A DNA stretch of 64,000 nt from Symbiodinium kawagutii (GCA_009767595.1 VSDK01015717.1:549883-613882), one strand, 5' to 3'; shown: positions 31,556 through 41,796, numbered from the stretch's first letter. Program-made: numbers and translations. The notes: generated by a model not told the origin, from the sequence alone.

Positions 31556-31717
31556 TCGTTTCTCAAGTCATGACGGGACCCCCCATGGATAAATGGTCAT
31601 TGCTATAAATGGTTAATAATGGCCATTGTTGGATGATAAAACACTGGCTGATCGCTAGAAATAGTTTGTAAACTGGATGATAACTGGAGGTACCCCAAAC
31701 TGACTTGAGAAGCTACC
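31556..31717. repeat. Family A TIR element (A7), forms an intron
   Basis: gtcgtttctcaagtcatgac ... ctgacttgagaagctacctt. Its right end provides the donor of the exon ending at 31717, its left end lies 13 bases before the acceptor at 31543. Confidence 0.8.
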
Positions 31718-31806
31718 TTGCAGCGGCGGGCCAAATCAAACAAGTATGCTTCAGCATAGCTTGGGAAAGGGCGTCCAAAACGGCATGCGGGATAAACCTC
31801 AAGGCA
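31717..31806 (-). CDS. Exon of the GH87-like gene
   Basis: Acceptor TTTCCAG precedes it and donor GTAGC follows. Two frames are open; the frame containing HAVLDALSQAML ends with two bases over and joins exactly with the next exon. The donor lies at the first bases of family A element A7, so the following intron (31543-31716) is essentially that element. Confidence 0.55.
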
Positions 31807-32234
31807 CTGGAAATGAAACAACAATGGATGCTTTTGGGAGGTCCCCTATGACTTGAGAAACACCCATGTGGTGGTCGCTGCCTATGTCATAGTGAAGTGC
31901 TGCAAAGTTCTTGGCCGAAACGGCCAATAATCAACCATGGTTTACCACGGTATAAGAGGGACACCACCTAAGCAAATGAAACGGCACATATTCTTAAACA
32001 CATACACATACATACATATGTGAATATATCTATATGTATTGATTACATAACACGTGGATACAGATGAATATATTGTGTAGATGTTGTCTTCACCCATGCT
32101 TAGATCTGGTTAGGTACAGCAAAACCGGCATTTTTCTTCTGAGACATCATCATTTCTGACTGGTTGGGGGTGACCAATTGATGGATGCACAGATTGTTAA
32201 GGCAGCACGAAAAGCAACAAATGGACTCAAGCAT

Positions 32235-32645
32235 CTCCCAGAGGCTCCATGTATGGTATATTTACGGGCAATTCCCACCCTTTGCCCTGAAACTTACAAG
32301 TGCACAATCGCTTGTCATGCTGGACCCTCAAATTCCTGCGCAGGCCCGCTGTTTTTTGCTTCTGAACCAAAAATCTTCAAACCCAAACCTCAAACCCTAA
32401 AACCCTGAAAACCTGGAACCCGAACCCTGAAACCGTAAACTCTAAACCACAAAGTCCTAAAGCACAAATCGCTGGGTATAGCCAACGTTTTTCGTAACTT
32501 CTCCAAGTTGATGAGTAATATAATGTGGTATAATGGTTTAAATTTCAGGGCAAAGGGTGGGAATTGCGCGTATATTTACCTACATTCATGTAGGTCATTT
32601 TATTAAAAGTAAATGTAGGTATACCATACATGGAGGCTCTGGGAT
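32235..32645. repeat. Family C element, long form (C2)
   Basis: Ends ctcccagaggctccatgtat and taccatacatggaggctctg are inverted repeats of family C, but the centre is about 350 bp longer and holds telomere-like CCCTAAA units (32373-32455). Confidence 0.8.
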
Positions 32646-33094
32646 CTACAAGTCGCGCCAGCGACATCATTGGAACTTGGTAAGCCTCATTGCTAGGTAA
32701 CAACGGGTGCCGGTGAATGAACTGACCCTGGAATCACAACTTGCTGGCTCACAGATCCTGTGCTAAACACTAAAAACCCAAGTTAGTGGCCGTAAGCCAC
32801 CCTTATCATCAATAAAAGAATGTACGCAAATGAAAAAAAGTAATATCACATGTTTTTTCAGAATTGGGAACCAAAAAAAATGTGTCGTCTATTGCCAAAA
32901 GTTATTGTCAATGGATGATAATTGGGGGTCCCGGATTTTGAGAAACGCCCAAATAGATTCGTTTCTGATGATTAATTTCTAACACATATTCCTTTTTAGA
33001 TTTCTTTTTGCCAAGTAATTATCAAGATTTCTTTTTGCTGATGGATATCTGAGGGGAATTGTTTCGATTTCTTTTCAAACCAGTTGTGTCATAT

Positions 33095-33193
33095 GGTGAC
33101 TTCTCAAAATAGGAGACTCCCAAATCATCCAATCTTAACCATTTATAGTAGTAAAGGAACCATTTTTTGGGCTCCCTATTTTGAGAAACATCC
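33095..33193. repeat. Family A TIR element (A10)
   Basis: ggtgacttctcaaaatagg ... ccctattttgagaaacatcc, with catatg at both flanks (likely target duplication). Confidence 0.82.
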
Positions 33194-33291
33194 ATATGTC
33201 TTTAGCAGCAATAGGCCGCATCAGCAAGAACGTCCTAGAATTCTGCATGCCCGTGCAACCTTAGTCATAAATTGGTTTAGAGGCCATTTGA

Positions 33292-33392
33292 GTGTTTCTC
33301 AAGTCAACCCCAAGTTATGGCTGGTGAATAACTATTGTAATTAAATGGTTGATAAAGGATGATTTGGGGTTACCCTATTTTGAGAAACACCC
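33292..33392. repeat. Family A TIR element (A11)
   Basis: gtgtttctcaagtcaacccc ... accctattttgagaaacacc; catttgag before and catttaac after. Confidence 0.78.
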
Positions 33393-33698
33393 ATTTAACC
33401 GAGGTTATAAACGCATATAACTGCTGCAATTGGCAGTTACCCTAGCTATAAGCTAATTTAGCCATCTTGGGGGCACCTTGGGGGGCAACTTGTATTTGAA
33501 AAATGTCAAATGAGTTGTGCCCGTCTCAAACCCTTTACGCAAACAAACAACCCAATATACCGTTGCGCCATGTTCAAAACCCTTCATGGAATCCATCCCT
33601 AGATCAACCTGGGGTCGTCCAAAAATGGTGTACCTCCAAATTAATGATGGTTTCCCTATTTATGATGGCTATCAATGGATGGTGCTCGTAGGTAGCAC

Positions 33699-33758
33699 CA
33701 TGGACAACCGCACCTCAGTCCCCCCAGGATCGAATGCTACCGGCAACGATTCCGAACG
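33699..33758 (-). CDS. Possible small exon
   Basis: Acceptor CTCATAG, donor GTGCTACC, phase 0 at both ends, reading RSESLPVAFDPGGTEVRLSM. Too short to assign. Confidence 0.3.
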
Positions 33759-34486
33759 CTATGAGTTTGAACCCTTCTGAAGAAGGTGGATCAACTATCT
33801 CGGTTGCACACACCCAAGGAGCTTAGTCAATAACCAGCCAGGAGCTTGTCATCCAAATCTGATACATTAAGCGTTAGAAAACCTCATGTTTCGACCAGGA
33901 AACCAACTTCAAGTTACCTTGTTGGGCAACCATGATTCATCAGCCACGGAGCCCGTACACCCACTTTTTGGCCAAGAAACAGGTGTATCTGTTGTTATAG
34001 TCATTATAATGCTCCCAAGTCCTTGCCAGATTCATGCAATAGCCTCAGTGGAACTTCGCCACTCCCCGCCGGGCTGCGAGACATAGGTGAAAGACCCTGA
34101 ACAAATCGACATGCCGTTATACCTGCTGGTTCAAAGAGGGATTTCAAAAGCATGATCATGGTGAAACCAGTTGTGCAAACGGCACTAGATCTGTCTAATA
34201 ACCCATCAACCACTGTTTCTGACACGGCTCAATTGATTCCGGAAATGACTATGGCTAAATGATGGTAGAGACAGGATGATCATATCAAACTAATACTTGG
34301 ATGGAATCATGGCTGGTCGCTGAATGCCTAATGGATTGTAATCATCCTTCACTCACCCTGTGTAGAACCCTTAATGACGATGGTGACCGGCAGTCTTTCT
34401 CACCGTGCAGCCATCATATTGTCAGTCATCAGCAAGCTCGTGACCTAACAAGCGATCGTTCGATCTGCCGTTACCGTAGCTATCCT

Positions 34487-34590
34487 GGTTGGTGGTTGAA
34501 CCACCCCTATACAAACAAATATTAGTCAACCAATCCTTTGTTAATCATGACTAGGGAAAATAAAACATGTGAATCAAACCACCAACCAGT
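34487..34590. repeat. Family D element
   Basis: ggttggtggttgaaccaccc ... tgaatcaaaccaccaaccag, same order of blocks as 24438-24536. Confidence 0.65.
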
Positions 34591-34877
34591 AGTTGTTTTA
34601 CTACTACTACTAATATGATCGTTGGTTATTTTCCCCTATCATTAATCATTATTAACCATGTTTGGAACCACCAGGCAGTATCCTATGTTATCCTGACTAG
34701 CTTAGGCCATTGCCCAGGAACGCATTTGTATCTCGCAAGATCTTGCGAATTCGTTACGTTGACAATCATCCCAGATACGGAAAAATGTTCACGTAACGTT
34801 CACACGTAACATCCCGGTGATTCCAAGACCATCTTGTAAAGGCCACCTGTAGTCGTGACCAATCACTAGATCACCAC

Positions 34878-34948
34878 TTGGAACGTCGAATCCGAGGAAC
34901 ACGCGCCACCATCAGAGACTCCCACCGTTGCTTCGAACACAGTTTGAC
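34878..34948 (-). CDS. Possible NPCBM-like carbohydrate-binding exon
   Basis: Reads QTVFEATVGVSDGGACSS, then DSTFQ. F-x-A-T-V-G-V-x-D and the later F-Q-V are hallmarks of the NPCBM family of carbohydrate-binding modules (recalled). Acceptor could be CAAG before GTCAAAC. In front, the same frame stays open through NDAAVILGQG. A link to the beta-helix enzyme downstream is biologically sensible but unproven. Confidence 0.42.
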
Positions 34949-35057
34949 CTTGACCAAGGATCACCGCAGCGTCGTTGGGAGCATAGCCATTGGGGATTCA
35001 AGCCACTGACTGGGAGGCTCCCGTCTGAGCTTAGTGGTGGTTGGATGTTGATGGTGC

Positions 35058-35310
35058 TCACGGGCAAATCAACCCAAATGACTTGCCAAAGAAAGCATTA
35101 TCATCACAAATGCGGCTCCTTAGCTCCCCCTTTAAACGCCCATCAAGAGGCTGTATAAGTGTCCCTGGCTCCGAATCGCTCCCTCCCAACCAACCAGAAT
35201 GATATCCAAACATGTGAATCTTCTGGGATGAAGCCATTCGATTTCGAACACCTCCGAGAGCTTCTGGGTAGAACATAAGATCTGCATTCTTTGACTCGGT
35301 GCTCTCTCCA
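35058..35310 (-). CDS. Possible exon, borders unknown
   Basis: One minus frame is open and reads ADLMFYPEALGGVRNRM, then SQKIHMFGYHSGWLG. A second frame is open as well. The base composition is more balanced than the flanking repeats, which argues for coding. Confidence 0.35.
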
Positions 35311-35620
35311 ACTGAATCCAGGGGTCAATCAACGTTGAAGACTTGTAGCATTTTAGATATCATTCATGGCTTAAGTAGCGATCATCATTGCTGCTCACCC
35401 CATGGAATCATCATGTCACCATCATGTCACTGGCCTCAAGCAGTAACATAGAAACATCAGATTCGGCTGTGGGTGAGTTCAGACCCCTGGTCCCCTGGCT
35501 GTTCCCAAAGCAATGACCAAACAGGATCAACCAATCTTGGGATATCCATCCATGCATGGTAACCCATAGCATCCCAGATATCACTACCAAAATCATGGCT
35601 GAAACATTGCCACCACCAAG

Positions 35621-35697
35621 CTTGTGAAGTCATAGGGAGCTCCACTGGACGTGGGCCTTCGAAACCCTTCAGTGTTGACATGCGCGGTTGGTATTTC
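35621..35697 (-). CDS. Possible exon
   Basis: Acceptor CGGTGAG; reads EIPTAHVNTEGFRRPT, then SSGAPYDFT. The following donor is unclear. A second frame is also open over this stretch, so the frame is provisional. Confidence 0.4.
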
Positions 35698-36193
35698 CTC
35701 ACCGGAACTGTGTGGGCGAACATCCAGACATTGATACGCTGGTACTGTTAGCCACCACCACTTAGCCATCGCCATCCAGTAGCAACCATCCATGAAGCAT
35801 AAATTACGCAGGAATTCACAAACGATTAACCATGAGACTTATTGATCAACTTGCTATCATTGGCAATTGACGTTTGATGAATTGAGTTCATCAATTAACC
35901 ATCAGCAACAATCAATGAAGCATCAATTAACCAGAAACTAAGAATATTCAACAATCAATTTATCAATTGCATTAACATTTACCATCTTCAACAATAATTG
36001 GTGTTCACTGCGCGACCAATCTCGCATAAGCCCGGCCACAGGTGGGGGAATCATCGGTGTTGACCATCATAATCCAATATCAATCATTTATAGTAATAAA
36101 TTATCCCATCCGATCTTCATCATTTATACTAATAAACCAACCACTTTTAGGGTACCCTATATGGCTTGAGAACCCATGAATCTCATTCACTTC

Positions 36194-36324
36194 CTGGCGC
36201 CCTGGGCCACCGGACTGGAGTAGTCGGGCTTGATGGTCTTGTCACTGGGGTCGATGGGGTTGTTGGCCCCCTCAATGATGGTGTTGGCCGGCACGGTCAC
36301 TTGCCTGGGCACCTTGGTGGCACC
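36194..36324 (-). CDS. Exon with beta-strand pattern
   Basis: Acceptor ATTCACCAG; reads GATKVPRQVTVPANTIIEG, then ANNPIDPSDKTIKPDY and SSPVAQGA. VTVPANTIIEGA resembles beta-helix N-caps. The following sequence gaagtg suggests a GA donor, a rare type used in dinoflagellates. Could belong to the same protein as the GH87-like domain. Confidence 0.68.
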
Positions 36325-36744
36325 CTGGTGAATGATGGTTAGCCATGGTTGCCAGCCTGGCCGTTCTACTGGTTGGTGGTTCATATTTAATAAGGCTGGT
36401 TAATAGCTTATGGCTTATATGGTTGACAATGGTTTGTAATTAATAAGGCTGGTTCATAGTGATTCATGATACTTAATTACATTGTTTATATCAAATGGTT
36501 AAAAATGAAGATCCCACCAGTTTCATTAATGAGTAAACATAGTATCAAGTGTTTGGTAATGATGGTGGGTTATTGCTTAATCATATATTGGTTGATAGAG
36601 GCTAGGTATGTGTTAAAATTCGATCGTCAGTTTTTTCGTGGATATATCATGGTGTTCATCCATCTTATCTCCAACAAAACCCTAAAAATCCAGCAGTTCG
36701 TGGCTAGGCATACCCCTGGCTCCAGCCGCAGCTCCCTCCGAAGC

Positions 36745-36821
36745 AGCAGCACGTGGCTACACCCAGGCACGCTGAAGACCCCTGGAGGGAACTTGAAGTG
36801 TCGTACCTCTCCGTTTCTCTC
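36745..36821 (-). CDS. Possible exon, frame unsure
   Basis: Acceptor GATTCTCAG; one frame reads ERNGEVRHFKFPPGVF, then SVPGCSHVLLL. A sequence like gggagcgaggccaggagcc follows in diverged form, which elsewhere (43760, 540) starts introns. It is skipped in the frame-consistent chain, so it may belong to an alternative transcript or be chance. Confidence 0.35.
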
Positions 36822-37440
36822 CTGAGAATCCACGGAGAAGCAGCAACTACCATGGGCTGGGGCTTAAAAGGTGGTCTTAGCCTCCAAACTATGGTTTATA
36901 GCTGTTGCTGTCTTTAAAAATGATGGTTGAGGGGGCCAATAAGTAGCAACTTACAGTCAACTGTAAACAATGTGAGTTTTGACATGTTGTGATGACATCA
37001 GTTGTACAAGCTATGTGTCTCATTGGCTCAGGCATTATTAGCCAAATAGCAGTGGATATGGATATCAAGCATAGCTTCGTTCACCTCGCTGTGGGGAGCC
37101 TTCCAAGCGTAGTGGCGTCAAGTCCCATGTGAAACTCATGGCGTCAAGGATGTTTAAGAGACCATCAGGGGTTAATCACAGCGATTGATGGTTGATAGCC
37201 AACTCATAATGATGATTAAGTGTGGTTGATGGAAGACCCAGGTCTTAGCGAACAATCCTACCCTGCGTTCCTATTTTTGAGCACTGTGGCAAATGGATTC
37301 CTCAGATTACAATCTACAATGATCGGATATCACCTTTACCTATGATATCAAAAAGAGAAATCAAACTTTCCCTGATCAGTAAATATCGCTAGCTGTATCT
37401 ATTCCGGGCAACTACATGAGATATTTTGATATTTTTCTAC

Positions 37441-37526
37441 AATTGCATGCAATTCCCCCATCATCGGCCGAGGATTGCTGGGGAACCGTCTCCCATCATT
37501 CCCACTCCTGATACAGGTGTCGGTGT
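37441..37526 (-). CDS. Exon of unknown protein
   Basis: Acceptor GTACCCAG; two bases and 28 codons reading TDTCIRSGNDGRRFPS, then NPRPMMGELHAI. Donor GTAGAA. The phase-0 end fits the exon at 36194-36324. Confidence 0.5.
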
Positions 37527-37572
37527 CTGGGTACCATCATTGACAAAATCTATGATTTATCACGACCACAAC

Positions 37573-37644
37573 CACGCAAGGTGAATTCATCCGTCATCCC
37601 GAGCTCATGACCCCGGTTAAAAATTGGCTTGTAGCCAATCTCAT
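37573..37644 (-). CDS. Exon of unknown protein
   Basis: Acceptor ACCAACCAG. Reads EIGYKPIFNRGHELG, then MTDEFTLR. Donor GTTGTGG. The following intron would be only 46 bases, which is short but joins in frame. Confidence 0.6.
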
Positions 37645-37658
37645 CTGGTTGGTGGTTA

Positions 37659-37768
37659 CAATGTGGGCCCCCAACCACTTATAAGTTGGTTTATAACTAA
37701 CTTAACTAGGGTTAACTATCAGTTGTAGGTGTTATAACCAAAATTAAAACTACTGGGGGCCCACCTTG
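37659..37768. repeat. Family E TIR element (E3), forms an intron
   Basis: caatgtgggcccccaac at the left and ctgggggcccaccttg at the right, a 14-bp inverted repeat with one mismatch. The minus-strand intron 37645-37764 starts inside its right end. Confidence 0.83.
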
Positions 37769-37850
37769 TATGAGCCATTCCAAATTCAAAGAGCACTGCA
37801 CTTGCAACATCCTGCAACTGTTACCCCGGTTCCGGAAGAAACACATACGG
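37765..37850 (-). CDS. Exon of unknown protein between two element-derived introns
   Basis: Acceptor is the CAG inside the family B terminal repeat (gacccacag). Reads RMCFFRNRGNSCRMLQV, then QCSLNLEWLIQ. The donor CAAG|GTGGGCCCCC is the end of a family E element. Phases match on both sides. Confidence 0.68.
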
Positions 37851-37956
37851 CTGTGGGTCAAAACCCTTAGTCCCCCTACCATTGTTTTCCCTATAATTGA
37901 GTTGGTTGTTATCCCCCATTGTTTTTGCTTAATATTGACCCATAGACCCATAGCCA
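37849..37956. repeat. Family B TIR element (B7), forms an intron
   Basis: ggctgtgggtcaaaaccctt ... gacccatagcca. The flanking catac on both sides looks like a 5-bp target duplication. The minus-strand intron 37851-37959 coincides with it. Confidence 0.85.
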
Positions 37957-37959
37957 TAC

Positions 37960-38033
37960 CACTCCCATCCAATCCAGGGGCGCCCTGTTTCGCCGGTTGG
38001 TTCTTGAGCGTCATCTTCAATTGGGTTGCCACC
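37960..38033 (-). CDS. Exon of unknown secreted-type protein
   Basis: Reads GGNPIEDDAQEPTGE, then TGRPWIGWE. Acceptor TTGTTGAG, donor GTATGGC. The next 109 bases (37851-37959) are a family B element, and the frame continues perfectly behind it. Confidence 0.65.
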
Positions 38034-38048
38034 CTCAACAAGTCAATC

Positions 38049-38130
38049 AGCTATGGGTCACCCTTAGTCTCCCTGGTTGCCCCATCATTAACCACAAGTT
38101 TTCCTTATGATTGTTGATTAAGATTGACCC
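38049..38130. repeat. Family B TIR element (B8), short
   Basis: agctatgggtcacccttagt ... aagattgaccc, lying at the acceptor side of the intron that ends at 38034. Confidence 0.65.
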
Positions 38131-38448
38131 AATTCCCCAATCAATCAGGAATTGCTAGTCATTGCTTGTTTTTTCCCCAGATCCTCCGGACACCTAGTTG
38201 GATTCAATACAAGCATCGCGTCCTTGTTGGTTGCATTACCTGGTAATGTCCTCCAACATCAGTGAAAAAACAAACAACACGACAACAAACAAATAGTAAT
38301 CACCTAACATCAACTACACAATTCATCAACTCACATCTTTCATCACGATCAAATCTTCGGATTAACATCGGAAGATCTCCCAACGATGCCTGGTTCCCAC
38401 CTATGGTGGTCCTTCGGTTTTACCGAGAGTCGCATGGGAGTGGGCCAC

Positions 38449-38494
38449 CTTGAGGGCATCCGTTGCCCTCGATGAGTGCAATCCACTGATGGAC
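38449..38494 (-). CDS. Exon, start of the frame-consistent chain at 38.5-36.2 kb
   Basis: 46 bases between acceptor TTGTTACAG and donor CAAG|GTGGCCC (family E-like end). The frame that reads SISGLHSSRATDALK ends at phase 0 and fits the next exon. Function unknown. Confidence 0.5.
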
Positions 38495-38563
38495 CTGTAA
38501 CAAACCTTGGTGACGAAGGCGAATAGCATGACCTAAATTGATGTAAATCATGGAATTGCCAAA

Positions 38564-38652
38564 CCCAAATATTTCATGTATGGTATATTTGCCGACATTG
38601 GACTCGATTTTGGGCAAACATAGGTAAATATGCCACACATGGCGTATCTGGG
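38564..38652. repeat. Family C palindromic element (C3)
   Basis: tttcatgtatggtatatttg mirrored by gtaaatatgccacacatgg, 89 bp. Confidence 0.75.
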
Positions 38653-39210
38653 ATAGAGTGCCACACAAATAAAATGTGCAATACACATGAACTGAACACA
38701 TATGTCGCAACTCATAGCTTGTTCCACAAATGATTTGTGAACTCAATCTGCTGTTGTTGGTTCACAATCCAATGCTTGTGTATTGTTCCCCATGTAACGA
38801 ATGCATCCTCGATTGACAAGTCAGGGTGGTTGTTGGTGTTTGGCTCTGCCAGATTAGATCATCTACCGAACGAAAAACATATAAGACTAAGGGATCTAAT
38901 TATACTACTTAGTTATGGTGATAGCTAGCAAGGAGCAACCACCATTCGCAAATAACATTTTGTTGTTGGTCTTGTGTGGTTCGTCCGAACTTTATCAACT
39001 GCACAGCAAAAGCCGTCCTTCATCAACTTAGTATTAACATTCATGAATTGTGATGAAATACTCTGTTGCAACTAGGACTGTTGGTTGTTATCGGGTGCTG
39101 ACCTACCGGCTGTTCCTTTGCGTTGTAGGGTTGGGTTTTGAACTAAGAACACTGGGTCCATGCGATTGAGATGCCCCCAAGAGCTGTGCATCTGAGAGCT
39201 ACCACATATG

Positions 39211-39226
39211 CATGCATGTATGTATG

Positions 39227-39256
<30 letters not shown>
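39211..39256 (+). repeat. (tatg)n microsatellite
   Basis: About 11 units of tatg after catgcatg. Confidence 0.9.
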
Positions 39257-39258
<2 letters not shown>

Positions 39259-39602
39259 GAGAAATAAATCAATCCATTAACCAAAATAACCAAAAAAACA
39301 ACAAACAAATAGCTGAACAAAAACACAATAACCCAAAAACATGAGTAAAAAAATAAACGAACAAAACGTTCATATGTATAAGTAACTCCTTGTTATTCGC
39401 CTCTATCAACCACCGCTGACCGTTATTCTCCATCACGTGCCATGATCAAAACATGATTTTCCCTATTCTGTCTGGCGTTCAACCACGGCATTGCTCGATT
39501 TTCACCCTGGTTTTTTTGAGCCAAGGAAGCTGTCCACGCAGGTTGCTAGTTTGGCTGCTTATCAACATCCATTGATCCAATACGAACCAATATTAGCCAA
39601 TA

Positions 39603-39697
39603 AGGGATTCTTAAAATAGGGGGCCCCAAAAATCATTTGTTTACCCTTAAAAATAATGAATGTTGGATGATAATACCCCTGTTTTGAGAAACCACCA
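39603..39697. repeat. Family A TIR element (A13)
   Basis: gggattcttaaaataggggg ... acccctgttttgagaaacc. Confidence 0.75.
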
Positions 39698-39775
39698 TGC
39701 TCACCACCATCAACTGTCATGATACTTTCCTAGATGATCATCCTTTTGGTAATTAGAATGGCGTGCCTGCCATCA

Positions 39776-40035
39776 TAACAACTTCCCACCCCATCCCACC
39801 ACAAACAATGTAAACATCCCACCCCACCCCATCCCTCAACGTAGCATGAACATCCTTGGCACATGTACATGAACATTAACATCCCATCCCACCCCATCCC
39901 CAACGTAGCATCAGCATCCTTCGCACATGTGAATGAACGTTAACATCCGACCCCACCCAACCCCATCCCCAACCTAGCCATCAACATCCTTGGCACATGT
40001 ACATGAACGCTAACATCCCGCCCCACCCCACCCAT
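39776..40035 (+). repeat. Tandem array of about 62-bp units (family G)
   Basis: Three to four units, each with a ccccaccccatcccc run, caacgtagcat, catccttggcacatgtac and atgaacgttaacatcc. Spacing is about 60-65 bp. Confidence 0.8.
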
Positions 40036-40566
40036 GACACTCAATGTGTACAAAACACTGTGGATTCCTATGCGCTTGCAAGGTTTTAGCCGCCGTCTCT
40101 TAGCCATCCCCAGGCCCGATACCCATGATCATGTGCCATGCGGTGTCATATGTCAAAGGGTGTGAGGAAAAAAATGTGTCTTTGCACACATACACTATCA
40201 TGCACCACCTTTCACAACATGCCTTGTTTGACCACGGAGTAGCAATTTACGATGCAACCAGTGTGGCAGTTGCTGCCTCTCATTGCAAGCATCTATCATA
40301 TCGTCGATGACCTGAACAACAAATACTGGCATTAGCGAGCCCCAAATAGCCGCACCAGCGGCCCGCCCGCAACTACGGGCACAAGCGACTGGGCGCCCGT
40401 TGTAACGTACTATAACATATTATAACCCAACAGTAGTGATAATCCATTAAGCTGGCAACAACCATAACCTTCCAGTGGCCTAGAACCCTTCAGGCCCATG
40501 ACCCTAGTGGGTTAGAACCCTCCTAGTGGGTTAGAACCATAGTGGCACCCCCTAGTGGACTCGAAC

Positions 40567-40687
40567 CTCCTGTCATTGGGATCATCCGCGCGTCCCAGTT
40601 GCCCAGTGCGCACGCGGCATCGTCGCCCGCGCATTCATCGTCCAGGTTTGCCACGTCGATGTCGTCGATGTCGCTGGCGGCGGTCAC
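40567..40687 (-). CDS. Exon with dinoflagellate-style acidic Cys motif
   Basis: Acceptor CTCTGCAG; reads VTAASDIDDIDVANLDDE, then CAGDDAACALGNWDAR. A pattern like DECxxGDxxCALxxxQ is common at the ends of dinoflagellate proteins (recalled). The intron after it starts with a short tandem repeat of ggttctaacccactagg. Confidence 0.6.
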
Positions 40688-40734
40688 CTGCAGAGGTCAC
40701 CGTTGTTGTGGCACCGGTGTTATGGTTACAAAGA

Positions 40735-40870
40735 ACATGGCTAATAGTGGTTACTAATAGCTGTTTCTAATAGTGGTTAACATGGCTAATAGTGGTTTCG
40801 AATAGTGGTTTCTAATAGTGGTTACTAATGGTTACTAATGGTTAGTAATGGTTTGTATTGGTTACTAATG
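40735..40870 (+). repeat. Degenerate tandem repeat, about 10-14 bp
   Basis: taatagtggtt and ttactaatggt units. Confidence 0.8.
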
Positions 40871-41460
40871 ATTCATTATTTATATAATGGTTACTAATGG
40901 GAACCATTATATGACTGATAATGATGATTTATATAATTGTTACTAATGATATTTGATAACAATTTGAACTATTATCTATCCTTTAAATGATGATTGATAA
41001 TGGTGAACAATGGTGTATAATGGTAAATGATGTAGTTAACATGGCTGCTTAATAAATGATGGTTGAACATGGCTAATGATGATGGCAATTTATGAAAAAT
41101 AGTTATTAGGCAACAAGGTATGGTCAATAATGATTTATCCTGTACAATGGGAAACCACCAATTAGATTACCAACATCAGTACAGTAGTAAATGTGACAAC
41201 AGTCATACTTAGTTAGCTGCAAAACAGCTGTATATGTGTGTGTGAGACTGATAACGCTGGCAACCACAGGTTGTGTAAGAATCAGACATGATACTAGTAA
41301 CACTACGGATGGTTAAGCAATCTTACAGGTTACCAACAACCATTGCGTATTATTGATAGCCACTATTGACCAACCATTGTCAAGAATGATCAAATATCAA
41401 CGGTCAGTAAAGAATTACAAACAAGAGGAGCCTGGCAAGTTCAATGATCGCCACCGTGAC

Positions 41461-41594
41461 CTTTGGTTGCAGCATACACGCTTGGCAATATGTCCGTGAA
41501 GAATAGGTGGTACTATAGCCTGATGGAGCTATTGTCAGTAATCCAACCATGGTAATACCGTCGTAGGGACAGCACACAGAATAACTAAAATCTG
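41461..41594 (-). CDS. Exon of an unknown protein
   Basis: Acceptor CCTTGCAG, donor GTCACGG. Two bases plus 44 codons: DFSYSVCCPYDGITMVG, then TIAPSGYSTTYSSRTY and CQACMLQPK. Four Cys in all suggest a secreted domain. Confidence 0.55.
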
Positions 41595-41694
41595 CTGCAA
41601 GGAGACAAATCAACCAACAATAACACATATTGGCATTACCCGGTAGATATCATCTACAAACCGTGAAAACCAACAGTTACGGGATCACAATATG

Positions 41695-41796
41695 GGTGTT
41701 TCTCAAAATAGGGGGACCTCCAGTTATCATCAAACATTAACCATTTATTGTAATAAACCACCCCAAACTTGTGGGTTCACCCAATTTGAGAAACCA
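41695..41796. repeat. Family A TIR element (A14)
   Basis: gggtgtttctcaaaataggg ... cacccaatttgagaaaccat. A related half copy ends at 41893 (caatttgagaaaccccccc). Confidence 0.8.

Larger units (their letters stand above)
20902..31806 (-). other. Gene model: beta-helix glycoside hydrolase (GH87-like), eleven exons
   Basis: Eleven minus-strand exons (31806 down to 20902) join without a stop at every inferred splice, with matching codon phase. The product has an N-terminal region, a Cys-rich stretch with eight Cys, then repeated short beta strands typical of a right-handed parallel beta-helix. Key motifs in the joined protein are HADGINFHG, NTGDDIYAVW, NIVFQNSVGVDAG, SCVAVYGAK and FKDITCYAP. The Asp of DGIN lies 23 residues before the first Asp of GDD, the spacing I recall for the catalytic residues of family GH87 alpha-1,3-glucanases. 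GH28-type enzymes are the alternative. Substrate is probably an alpha-glucan or another wall polysaccharide. The gene may extend right into the exons at 33.7-38.5 kb and left beyond 20.9 kb. Introns contain many TIR elements. Confidence 0.7.
32646..33698. other. No gene recognised; two family A copies
   Basis: Contains A10 and A11, a half family A end near 32930-32953, and a family E-like end at 33465-33490. Confidence 0.45.
38653..40566. other. No gene recognised
   Basis: Contains A13, the (tatg) run and the family G array; otherwise intron-like sequence. Confidence 0.45.

Noticed and set aside
40555..40575. ggttcgagtcc on the minus strand, similar to a tRNA T-loop
   Set aside because: No acceptor stem, anticodon arm or D-arm fits around it, and it overlaps the donor end of a likely exon.
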